58,630 nt of DNA from an uncultured Oscillospiraceae bacterium. Lineage in GTDB: Bacteria; Bacillota; Clostridia; Oscillospirales; Ruminococcaceae. Below the pieces are notes generated by a model. It had not been told where the DNA came from. It saw only the letters and a program-made list of their open reading frames with translations, and did no database searches. The stretch covers positions 1 to 58,630 of the forward strand of contig CAKSDC010000014.1 of assembly GCA_934444765.1 (NCBI GenBank), in the 5' to 3' direction. A program made the position numbers and the translations under genes. Shown one piece after another: positions 16,601-23,753 of this stretch. Position 1 is the first letter of the stretch. Each line of letters opens with the position of its first letter.

Positions 16601-18531
16601 TCTAAAGTGTTAGGCGTAATAGATAGTGTATCACTACTGCCTAACTGTGCTAAATCATGGAACTGTGTACTTTCTGGGAATACGTTGGAAGTATCGATAT
16701 CTTCCCAACCTTGTGCTTCAGAACTATAGTATACGTTGAGTATCTTAGAAGAAAATACTGGAGTACTAAACGTTGGTGCATCTCCTAAGAATATTACACT
16801 CTTTAAAGCGTCGCAACCGTCAAAAGCTTTATAGTATATAGTATCTATACTTTTAGGGATTACTATACTCTTTAGGTTTAAACAGTCTTTAAAGCATTGG
16901 TAGTCTATATACTGTAGACTATCATTTAGAGTTACGTTCTGTAAGTATTGGCATTCCATAAAAGCACTTGAACCTATAGTGGTTATACTATCAGGAATGG
17001 TAATGTCACTTATGTTGCAACCTCTGAACGCATACTCTTCTATAGCAGTAGTGCCGTCTTCGATAGAGGCTGTACCTTCCGCTTGATTAGGATACCTTAC
17101 TAAAGTATCATTTGAAGTGTCATATATAGCACCGTCTACAGACTTATAGTAGCTGTTACCACTCTGTACGATGTACTCTTTTACGTTCGAAAGGTTATTA
17201 AAAGCACCATATTGAATAATATTTACTGTATCAGGTATAGTGATAGTTTCGATATCACTTAATAGTACACTGTTGAACGCATACGGTTTTATGTCTACAG
17301 TATTAGAGGCTATCGTAAAGTTAGGACTATTATTAAAGCAGTATTCTAAAGACGTACCGTCTTTGGAGTATAGTGCGTCATCTACGATAGTGTAGTTAGT
17401 GATAGAAGGATTTAGTTCTATATTGGATATGGTATCCATATAGTTTAGATACGTATATAGTTCTGTTACGTTTTCTCCGACGTGTAGAGTTATAGGTGTA
17501 CTAATTTCTTCTAAAGTATTGGAGTAGCAGTTTGTTATATTGCTATTCACGTATAAGTCAGTTAGACTGGTGCAGTCTCTAAATGAGTGGTACTCTATAG
17601 TGTCTAAGTTAGAACCTAAGTGGATACTCTTTAATGCAGTACAACCTTTAAAAGTAGCAGTGCCTAAATCGGTAACACTATCAGGAATAGTGATACTTTC
17701 TAAACTGGTGCAGTCTGTAAAGAAACCGTCTTCGGAAGAGTATCCCTGTATTTCCTCTATGGAGTTTGGAAGTACAACTTCGGTTAGACTACTACAACCT
17801 AACAGTACACAGTATCCAAGACTGGTAACACTATTAGGAAATACTATACTACTTAGACTGCTACAAAAAGTAAAAGCGTCGTTACCGATAGTGGTAATAC
17901 CGTCTGGAAGGTCTATACTCTGTAGTTCGTAGCATCTTTTGAATGCGTAGTCGCCTATAGTGGTTATATAGTTAGATAGGTTTACACTCTTTAAAGATGA
18001 GCATTCAAAAAATGCAGACTCACCTATACTGGTTACGCTATCTGGTATAGATACTTCGGCTAACTTTTCACAGTAGTAATAGGTTTCGTCTTCGATTGAA
18101 GTAACTCCATCAGGAATGGTAGTACTCTGTAAGTTGTAGCAGTCTTTAAAAGCACCTTTACCGATAGTATTTACACTATCTGGTACGTTTATAGTGGTTG
18201 CGTTTATAAGTCCACAGAATGAGTACTCTCCAATAGAAGTCAATCCGTCTGGTAGCGTTACAGAAGATATTTCATAACGTTGGCTATACCATGGTGTTTC
18301 ATCTTCTGCATAAGAGTTCATTTCGCCAGTACCTTGAATGTTTAGTGTATAGTCGTCCGTACCGTTTGATACTATCTTCCAAGATAGGTTTGTACCGCAA
18401 GTACCATTGGCTATTACTTCTTCAGCTTCGGAGCTATCTGCATAAGAAGTGACTAAGTTACTATACTGTGGTACGTACGCCGTACATATAGATAGAGCCA
18501 TAATAGTGGCTAATATTTTTTTATAGTTCAA
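13672..18531 (-). CDS. Secreted leucine-rich-repeat / Ig-like / dockerin protein
   Basis: 1619 residues from a TTG at 18531, eight bases after a GGGGG ribosome site; a TTG at 18546 overlaps that site and is less likely. In order: signal peptide (about 1-31); BspA-type LRR_5 repeats with the TIPDSVTSIGxxAFxxCxxL pattern (about 60-610); a bacterial Ig-like Big_2 domain (about 630-710, WSSSDNTIATVS); a repeat-rich beta region; a second Big_2 (about 1067-1140); another beta region; and a C-terminal type I dockerin with two calcium loops (DVNDDGKVSTAD, DINVDNRVSTAD). The dockerin would plug the protein into a cohesin scaffold on the cell surface. The LRR part suggests binding or adhesion rather than catalysis. 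No glycosidase domain is seen. Confidence 0.9.
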   Translation of the reverse strand: MNYKKILATIMALSICTAYVPQYSNLVTSYADSSEAEEVIANGTCGTNLSWKIVSNGTDDYTLNIQGTGEMNSYAEDETPWYSQRYEISSVTLPDGLTSIGEYSFCGLINATTINVPDSVNTIGKGAFKDCYNLQSTTIPDGVTSIEDETYYYCEKLAEVSIPDSVTSIGESAFFECSSLKSVNLSNYITTIGDYAFKRCYELQSIDLPDGITTIGNDAFTFCSSLSSIVFPNSVTSLGYCVLLGCSSLTEVVLPNSIEEIQGYSSEDGFFTDCTSLESITIPDSVTDLGTATFKGCTALKSIHLGSNLDTIEYHSFRDCTSLTDLYVNSNITNCYSNTLEEISTPITLHVGENVTELYTYLNYMDTISNIELNPSITNYTIVDDALYSKDGTSLEYCFNNSPNFTIASNTVDIKPYAFNSVLLSDIETITIPDTVNIIQYGAFNNLSNVKEYIVQSGNSYYKSVDGAIYDTSNDTLVRYPNQAEGTASIEDGTTAIEEYAFRGCNISDITIPDSITTIGSSAFMECQYLQNVTLNDSLQYIDYQCFKDCLNLKSIVIPKSIDTIYYKAFDGCDALKSVIFLGDAPTFSTPVFSSKILNVYYSSEAQGWEDIDTSNVFPESTQFHDLAQLGSSDTLSITPNTLEVKAGETYQLKAEINPAISPILEWSSSDNTIATVSDDGMVTALKSGEVTIQVVSSDGKSKAECSVTVTGTIAQEDYNEYDVQKDVYLKYTTTENEYLQIPCEPLQGVYILNDDVLYFHSLVSNTDSIVNTFKDCQSAYYYDNTLYVLCNRDGNAYVLCYDLINRTEVSSYSLTGHTGTAIGVDTRNRVFVATDDDGKYGISLYDNGFQSEATIDSKVYNFCGFNSTTGDFYLEVEYSNSRALKVGNVSKDLTITTQDGILNININEDGYETSKDMILTSNIYLTHKYNVQLLNNEYLAICDNPNSKLFVLKSDTIDYTNHTADVKMNLSRDILGNNDFFSNYDLYSIGTKTLYNSDNDSFIVSTDDDTITEYSASTGEALSTYSPKHSVFNMLNYQDKVLLIEKSEDQYYMELLNWKSPTEATIVAESDTITQGQSQTLSIKTNSLLTQNYKWSSSDNSIASVSEDGKVVAWHEGSADITATSLDGKTTATYTIKVLADSNVPTTPTNIVSTLNGVMSNNVSDNNYGTYGSVVRSYVAENSDGTFTRVEYISDTGVVVETYSKDYSLISTKTIEPELSYFGGFYSGKDYNFLVFGQSNSDEKDDYEVVRVVKYSKDWERIGACSITGSNTTVPFNAGSLRMTETGGRLYIHTCHTMYTSSDGLNHQANMIFVVNQDTLALEQSFYDVMNIGWGYVSHSFNQYIQTDGEYVYRVDHGDAYPRAVSITRFKADGQVTDVTYTLPLNIFGEVGDNYTGVSVGGFELSPERCVIVGNSVDQSSAEAYSNSNKRNIFVTITDKELQNSNVIWLTKYSESDTINPYTPQIVKFGDSQYLIMWEEYNDDYTYSSTKIVTIDDDGNLTSEIMDTTLRLSDCKPILNSSGLINWYVTDGDKVNMYSINPYDLESIKDNTTKALLGDVNDDGKVSTADLITLKKYILGVIDDTSINTTNADINVDNRVSTADLVMLKKYLLGIIEL

Positions 18532-18570
18532 GATTAATACCCCCAATGTATTAGTAATATTACATACTAT

Positions 18571-18599
18571 ATCATACCATATTTCCGAAAAATTGTCAA
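18571..18599 (-). promoter_or_regulatory. Promoter of the LRR-dockerin gene
   Basis: TTGACA, 17 bases, TATGAT on the minus strand with TGG before the -10. The start codon is about 40 bases downstream. Confidence 0.85.
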
Positions 18600-18616
18600 C
18601 TATGACATATAAATTG

Positions 18617-18648
18617 CAAAAAAAGGCAGATACTGTAAGTATCCGCCT
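18617..18648 (-). terminator. Terminator of the double-glycine peptide genes
   Basis: Stem 18624-18633 with 18639-18648 (AGGCGGATAC pairing with GTATCTGCCT, one mismatch), followed on the minus strand by a run of seven T. It lies about 30 bases after the stop of the 39-residue peptide gene. Confidence 0.85.
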
Positions 18649-18679
18649 AATATATATTAATATTTTAGTATCACTAATA

Positions 18680-18799
18680 TTAGTGACGTTTTGGAGCAGG
18701 GTTCATAGCACCGCCGTTTACGTCGTTTAGAGTTTCTAAATCAACTTCTTGCGTATCCTTATCAGTAGTATCTACAGTTTTTTTAATATCTTCATTCAT
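18680..18799 (-). CDS. Short double-glycine export peptide 1 (39 residues)
   Basis: ATG at 18799 with a strong AAGGAGG site upstream; stop TAA at 18680. The 39-residue product has an acidic leader ending VDLETLNDVNGG, with hydrophobic residues at -4, -7 and -12 from the Gly-Gly as in leaders cut by C39 peptidases. The remaining core is AMNPAPKRH, nine residues, basic and Pro-containing. The gene follows the 45-residue peptide gene by 36 bases and shares its promoter and terminator. A C39 peptidase transporter lies in the divergent operon. A secreted signal or bacteriocin-like peptide is inferred; the short core favours signalling. Confidence 0.8.
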   Translation of the reverse strand: MNEDIKKTVDTTDKDTQEVDLETLNDVNGGAMNPAPKRH

Positions 18800-18835
18800 G
18801 TGAAAACCTCCTTAATAAAAGTTATTAACTGGTAA

Positions 18836-18973
18836 TTATAGCCTATCTTTTGGTCTTCCTTTACCGCCAACTACCTTTTCGATATCTTTTAAAGATAGTT
18901 CATCTTGTGGTTTTTTAACGTCTTTGTTAGGAGTTTCTTCTTGGGCTTTTAATTTTTTGAATAAGTCTTTCAT
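18836..18973 (-). CDS. Short double-glycine export peptide 2 (45 residues)
   Basis: ATG at 18973 with GGAGG eight bases upstream. A longer frame back to 19081 runs through the promoter and is rejected. The leader ends ELSLKDIEKVVGG, fitting the double-glycine rule (L, I and V at -12, -7 and -4). After it comes the eight-residue basic core KGRPKDRL, with no Cys, Ser or Thr to modify. It is the first gene of the two-peptide transcript and the likely substrate of the adjacent C39 transporter. It resembles no bacteriocin that I recognise. Confidence 0.8.
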   Translation of the reverse strand: MKDLFKKLKAQEETPNKDVKKPQDELSLKDIEKVVGGKGRPKDRL

Positions 18974-19036
18974 ATATAATCCTCCAATCTTAGTTATATA
19001 CCCTACATGGTGTAGTGTAATACCTTTGTTTTCATA

Positions 19037-19065
19037 ATGATACCATATATTTTGGAAAATGTCAA
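19037..19065 (-). promoter_or_regulatory. Promoter of the double-glycine peptide genes
   Basis: TTGACA (19060-19065), 17 bases, TATCAT (19037-19042) on the minus strand, with TGG before the -10. It points at the 45-residue peptide gene. Confidence 0.85.
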
Positions 19066-19166
19066 TAGTCATATTAACCAAATATAGGGGACTTATATGT
19101 GCAATATATACTATATTCCGACGTTTTAATAGATAATTATAGTCAAATAGTTATGTTTTTAGGTGG

Positions 19167-19195
19167 TTGAAAAGTTGGAAATATTATGGTATAAT
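19167..19195 (+). promoter_or_regulatory. Promoter of the peptide-export operon
   Basis: TTGAAA (19167-19172), 17 bases, TATAAT (19190-19195) with TGG before the -10. It is divergent from the peptide promoter, with about 100 bases between the two -35 boxes, so one regulator could act on both. Confidence 0.85.
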
Positions 19196-19231
19196 GATGG
19201 AAATATACTTATCGATTAAGGAGGTTTTTAT

Positions 19232-20467
19232 TTGAACTATTTAAAAAAGTATTTAAGTATGTTGGTATCGTTGGGATTAGTACTATTGGTAGGGTGTTCA
19301 AAAGGTGATACTGTAGGAGATAGCCTCAACAGTATAGGAACTTCTAATAATAGCGTATCTATAGGAGTAGTACTCAGTAGTGATAGCTATGACAATATAA
19401 AAGATTTAGCTTTACAGGACGTTGAACGTTTAAACTCACCAGTAGATATAGTACTAAATGTGGCTTATGATAATCTGGACTACACCACAGGGCTATATAT
19501 AGCTCAAAGTTACTGTAAAGACGCTTCCACTGTGGGTGTGGTAGGACACCTATATAGTAGTCTGTGTCTATCTTTAAAGAACGTTTATGAAGATGCTAAT
19601 ATGCCTTTAGTAGTACCTTATGTAAGTTCTGAAAAGTTACTCAACGACGACGAACAGTATATCTATCAAAGCGTTTCGGATATGTCTTGCGATAGTAAGT
19701 ATTTTACTACTATATCTTACTATATGAATACTGTTCATAATGCGGTAATAGTATATTCCGATACCGATTATGGCAACGAATTTTCCAAAACTTTAGAAAA
19801 TACTCTAACAGAAGATAAAATTATTAACGTAATAGATAAAGTATGTTCTCCTAATGTGTACCGTGAATTTCCAGAATGTCTTGAAAAGTGGCAGTCTTTG
19901 GACTTTGATACGGTGTTCTTAGTAGGTGACGTGGACTTATACCAGTACTACATACCAGATATTAAACAGGTTAATCCTGATGCTAATATATTTATATCTT
20001 CCGATATAGAAACTACTATACTATACAATCCAGAATCTTATACTTATTATGATGATGTGTACCAACTATCATGGTCACAGTACGACCAAACACAAGAACT
20101 TCAAAACTTATATGATAGATACTATCAAGCATATGGAGAGTATCCAAGCGTTAGAGAAGTTCAAATATACGACGATATTATGGTCATTGCTAAGGCTATA
20201 GCTAACGAAAACGTTAGAACCTCTAAAGACTTAAAAGACTACTTAGATACTTCTAACGATATACAGAGTATCTTTGGTGACGGTCTGTACTTTAAGGAAA
20301 ATCGTATACAGAATAAACAGTGCTATATTCATAGCTATAATCAAGACGGACTTATTAGTAATAGTTATAGTCTAACTATCGAACAGATAGAGGATATCTG
20401 GTACAACTATTACGACGAAAGTCTAATTAATGAATATCTAAAGGTTGGTGAATACTATGAAAGATAG
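19232..20467 (+). CDS. Periplasmic-binding-type lipoprotein of the export operon
   Basis: 411 residues from a TTG seven bases after AAGGAGG. The signal peptide ends with the lipobox LLVGC, so it is an outside-facing lipoprotein. The mature part has the type I periplasmic-binding fold of Leu/Ile/Val or ANF-receptor proteins: SIGVVLSS at the first strand, VVGHLYSS, PLVVPYVSS, and AVIVYSDTDYGNEFS for the second lobe. Such proteins normally feed an importer, but here it is the first gene of an exporter operon with no import permease nearby. Possible jobs are sensing or capturing the exported peptide, or immunity. The fold call is fairly sure; the role is a guess. Confidence 0.7.
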   Translation: MNYLKKYLSMLVSLGLVLLVGCSKGDTVGDSLNSIGTSNNSVSIGVVLSSDSYDNIKDLALQDVERLNSPVDIVLNVAYDNLDYTTGLYIAQSYCKDASTVGVVGHLYSSLCLSLKNVYEDANMPLVVPYVSSEKLLNDDEQYIYQSVSDMSCDSKYFTTISYYMNTVHNAVIVYSDTDYGNEFSKTLENTLTEDKIINVIDKVCSPNVYREFPECLEKWQSLDFDTVFLVGDVDLYQYYIPDIKQVNPDANIFISSDIETTILYNPESYTYYDDVYQLSWSQYDQTQELQNLYDRYYQAYGEYPSVREVQIYDDIMVIAKAIANENVRTSKDLKDYLDTSNDIQSIFGDGLYFKENRIQNKQCYIHSYNQDGLISNSYSLTIEQIEDIWYNYYDESLINEYLKVGEYYER

Positions 20468-21572
20468 TCTATTTAGAAAGACTGCTATGGATAGAATATC
20501 TTCTCCTGACGACTTGGACAAGAACGTTCAAGTGGTATCTATGCACGGTTGGATAGCCTTAATATCTGTTATGGTATTGATATTAATAACTATAGTATGG
20601 AGTTTTTTGGGTAGCATATCTACATTCGTTGAAGGTAGCGGAATAGTAATGTATGGTGACGGCATAGAGAACATAACCGCTAACTACAGTGGAAACGTTA
20701 CAGATATAAACCTTGAAATCGGCGACAACGTGGATAAGAATGGTGTAATAGCTCGTATCAGTCAAAATGAGTTAGTAACTCAAATAAATACATACAAAGA
20801 GTATTGCAATCAAATTAAAGAGTTTAAAGATAGTAACTATACCAACTTAGATATACTATCTTATGACTTATACTTAACTTTTCAGGAGGATATATTTAAC
20901 TATCAATCTACTAAAGATGCTACTCAAAAGAACACTCTACGCAATAAACTGAATACTACTTGTGATATACTACTATCTAACTATACTCAACAGATTTCTG
21001 AACTACAACAGAAACTTATCAACGATAGCACTATTACAGCACCTTCTAACGGTAAAGTTTTGGAAGTGTACAAGCAGACGGGGGACTATGTTGAAGTCGG
21101 TGACGTGATAGCAAGCATAATAGTTCAAAGTATAGACGATGAAGACCAAGAGCAATCCTTAAATAATGAGGTTATACTATATATTCCAGTCAGCGACGGT
21201 AAAAAGATTACTAAGGGTATGTCTGTACAGGTTAGCCCTTCCACTGTGGATAAGGAAAAGTATGGTTGTATAGTCGGTTCGGTTCAGTCAGTTTCGGAGT
21301 ATGCAGTCAGTGAAGAAAGAATGTTAAGCGTTCTTAATAATGAACTGTTAGTTAAGAATATCTCTACTGGAGATGCTCTAATAGAAGTACACATAGAACT
21401 CCTTAAAGACGGCAACAAGTACAAGTGGACCACCAAAGACGGTGCACCTATAACTATAGACCCTGGTACAGTATGTTCCGCCCGTATAGCTATAGAAGAT
21501 AACAAACCTATTGAGATAGTATTTCCATTTATTAAAAATCTACTTAATGGTTCTAATACTACGGAGGAATAG
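20457..21572 (+). CDS. HlyD-family adaptor, NHLP bacteriocin secretion type
   Basis: 371 residues from the ATG at 20457, overlapping the lipoprotein gene by 11 bases; TTG/GTG codons just upstream sit within the ribosome site. A short cytoplasmic N-terminus (RISSPDDLDKNVQV) and one membrane segment (about 33-55) precede a biotinyl-lipoyl half motif (GNVTDINLEIGDNV), a helical hairpin, the second half (APSNGKVLEVYKQTGDYVEVGD) and a beta barrel. This is the layout of membrane-fusion proteins of NHLM/NHLP systems. It would link the ABC exporter to the cell envelope. Confidence 0.85.
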   Translation: MKDSLFRKTAMDRISSPDDLDKNVQVVSMHGWIALISVMVLILITIVWSFLGSISTFVEGSGIVMYGDGIENITANYSGNVTDINLEIGDNVDKNGVIARISQNELVTQINTYKEYCNQIKEFKDSNYTNLDILSYDLYLTFQEDIFNYQSTKDATQKNTLRNKLNTTCDILLSNYTQQISELQQKLINDSTITAPSNGKVLEVYKQTGDYVEVGDVIASIIVQSIDDEDQEQSLNNEVILYIPVSDGKKITKGMSVQVSPSTVDKEKYGCIVGSVQSVSEYAVSEERMLSVLNNELLVKNISTGDALIEVHIELLKDGNKYKWTTKDGAPITIDPGTVCSARIAIEDNKPIEIVFPFIKNLLNGSNTTEE

Positions 21573-21577
21573 CTAAT

Positions 21578-23740
21578 ATGAGTATCTATAAAAAAGTTAA
21601 AACTCCTACAGTACTTCAAATGGAAATAGTAGAGTGCGGTGCTGCGTGCTTAACTATGATACTATCTTACTATGGAAAAATCATTCCGTTAGAACGTATG
21701 CGTGTAGAATGTGGCGTATCCCGTGACGGCGTAAAAGCGAGCAATATAGTATTAGCCGGCGAACGTTTAGGATTAATCTCTAAAGCGTATCGAAAAGAAC
21801 CTGACCAATTACGCTCTATGAAACCTCCTATGATAATACATTGGAACTTTAATCACTTTGTAGTCCTTGAAGGGTTTAAAAAAGATAAAGTATACTTAAA
21901 CGACCCTGCTATAGGTCACGTAATAGTGCCATTTAGTGAGTTTGATGAGTCTTTTACTGGTATAGTACTAACTTTTGAACCTAAACAAGACTTTCAATGT
22001 AGTGGTGAAAAGACTTCTTTAGTTAGTCTAATCGGTAAAAGACTTAAACATTCTAAGACTGCCGTGGCATATATGCTTGCTATAGGAGTACTATTAACTA
22101 TTACTGGAATAGTAGTTCCATCTTTCTCGGAAGTGTTCGTGGACGACGTACTGATGGGTGGTAAGACTAACTGGTTAGTTCCGTTGCTATTAGCTATGGG
22201 ACTTTCGGTAGCAATGCAAACTCTGTTAATGTCCTTACAAAAAAAGTACTTACTACGATTAAAGACTAAAATGGCTATGTCCAGTAGTGGGGCATTCTTT
22301 TTGCACTTGCTGAAACTACCTACAGTATTCTTTCAGCAAAGGTCTTCGGGAGACTTGACTTCAAGAATGAACGCTAACGATACAGTATCTTCATTCTTAA
22401 CCGACAGGTTAGCTGAAAACGTAATAGATATTATAACGTTGATATTCTATATGGTTATAATGTTTCAATATAGCGTATCGTTGACTATTATTAGTATAGT
22501 ATTGGCATTAGTGAACGTTATCTGTTTTATACTATCTTCCGATAGGGTTAAGGAACTTACTAATAAGTCCATGAACGATAGCGGAAAACTATATAGTACT
22601 ATGGTATCTGGTTTGAGTACTATCGAAACTATTAAGGCTATAGGTGGTGAGTCCGACTTTTTCGTTAAGTGGGCGGGTTATCACTCTAAAGAGTTGAGCA
22701 ATAAACAGAGTATCGGTAAGAGTGAACAGCTACTATTTTCAGTCCCTAACTTTATGAACTCCATAGCTAATGTGATAGTAGTAGTAATAGGTAGTATTCA
22801 AATAATAAGAGGTTCTAACGATATGACGATAGGAGGTTTAGTAGCCTATCAGATATTACTATCTAACTTTATGTTGCCTATAACTTCCATTACTCAAATG
22901 GGCATGGAGATTAAAAACTTTCAAGCCGATATGAACAGAATAGACGACGTTATGAAGTATCAAGCAGATACAGACTTTGGAGAGTATTCCGATACTATTA
23001 CAGACTACGAATGCAGACTACTTGAGGGTTACGTATCTATAAAAGATGTATCTTTTGGATACAATCTACTATCTCCACCATTGATAGAACACTTTAACTT
23101 AGATATCAAAGCAGGGGAACGTATAGCTATAGTGGGTAGTTCTGGCAGTGGTAAGAGTACTATACTAAATATGCTCAACGGTGTCAATAAGCCTTGGAGT
23201 GGTAGTATATGCTTTGACGACGTGGATATTAGAAAGCTATCTTCATTCACTAAGTCCAACTCTATATCCTGTGTGGAACAGAATATTGACATCTTTGAGG
23301 GTACTATTTACGATAATATTACTATGTGGAATAGTATGATATCCGAAAGTGACGTAATACAAGCCTCTAAAGATGCCATGATATATGACGATATATCCAA
23401 AAGACCTTGCGGTTTTAAAGACGTTATGACTTCTGGTGGTAGAAACTTTAGTGGTGGTCAGCGTCAAAGAATTGAGATAGCAAGAGCGTTAGCAGTAAAT
23501 CCTTCTATAATACTTATGGACGAGGCAACCTCAGCTTTAGACCCTAACACCGAAAAGGCGGTATTGGATAACATTCGTAGACGTGGTTGTACTTGTATAA
23601 TAGTAGCTCATAGACTGTCTGCTATTAGAGATTGCGACAAAATAGTAGTAATGCAAAAAGGCGAAATAGTTCAATGTGGTACTCATGAAGAACTTAAATG
23701 TGTAAACGGACTATACGCCGACTTAATCAATATGAACTAA
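21578..23740 (+). CDS. C39 peptidase-containing ABC exporter (NHLM type)
   Basis: 720 residues. The N-terminal C39 peptidase (about 1-135) has the catalytic Cys20 in MEIVECGAACL, a His in HWNFNHFVVL and the Asp of NDPA, so it should cut after Gly-Gly. A six-helix membrane domain follows (about 160-430). The ATPase domain has the Walker A GSSGSGKST near 523, the signature SGGQRQR and the Walker B ILMDEA. It lies five bases after the adaptor gene. It matches the peptidase/ATPase half of NHLM bacteriocin export systems. The two GG peptides 2.6 kb upstream on the other strand are the obvious substrates. Confidence 0.93.
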   Translation: MSIYKKVKTPTVLQMEIVECGAACLTMILSYYGKIIPLERMRVECGVSRDGVKASNIVLAGERLGLISKAYRKEPDQLRSMKPPMIIHWNFNHFVVLEGFKKDKVYLNDPAIGHVIVPFSEFDESFTGIVLTFEPKQDFQCSGEKTSLVSLIGKRLKHSKTAVAYMLAIGVLLTITGIVVPSFSEVFVDDVLMGGKTNWLVPLLLAMGLSVAMQTLLMSLQKKYLLRLKTKMAMSSSGAFFLHLLKLPTVFFQQRSSGDLTSRMNANDTVSSFLTDRLAENVIDIITLIFYMVIMFQYSVSLTIISIVLALVNVICFILSSDRVKELTNKSMNDSGKLYSTMVSGLSTIETIKAIGGESDFFVKWAGYHSKELSNKQSIGKSEQLLFSVPNFMNSIANVIVVVIGSIQIIRGSNDMTIGGLVAYQILLSNFMLPITSITQMGMEIKNFQADMNRIDDVMKYQADTDFGEYSDTITDYECRLLEGYVSIKDVSFGYNLLSPPLIEHFNLDIKAGERIAIVGSSGSGKSTILNMLNGVNKPWSGSICFDDVDIRKLSSFTKSNSISCVEQNIDIFEGTIYDNITMWNSMISESDVIQASKDAMIYDDISKRPCGFKDVMTSGGRNFSGGQRQRIEIARALAVNPSIILMDEATSALDPNTEKAVLDNIRRRGCTCIIVAHRLSAIRDCDKIVVMQKGEIVQCGTHEELKCVNGLYADLINMN

Positions 23741-23753
23741 GGGGGTATCTTTT

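Noticed and set aside
17540..17932. Plus-strand 130-codon frame within the LRR gene
   Set aside because: It is a shadow of the regular LRR repeats; it lacks a ribosome site.
18974..19081. N-terminal extension of the 45-residue peptide gene
   Set aside because: It crosses a clear TTGACA-17-TATCAT promoter, and a strong ribosome site marks the internal ATG.
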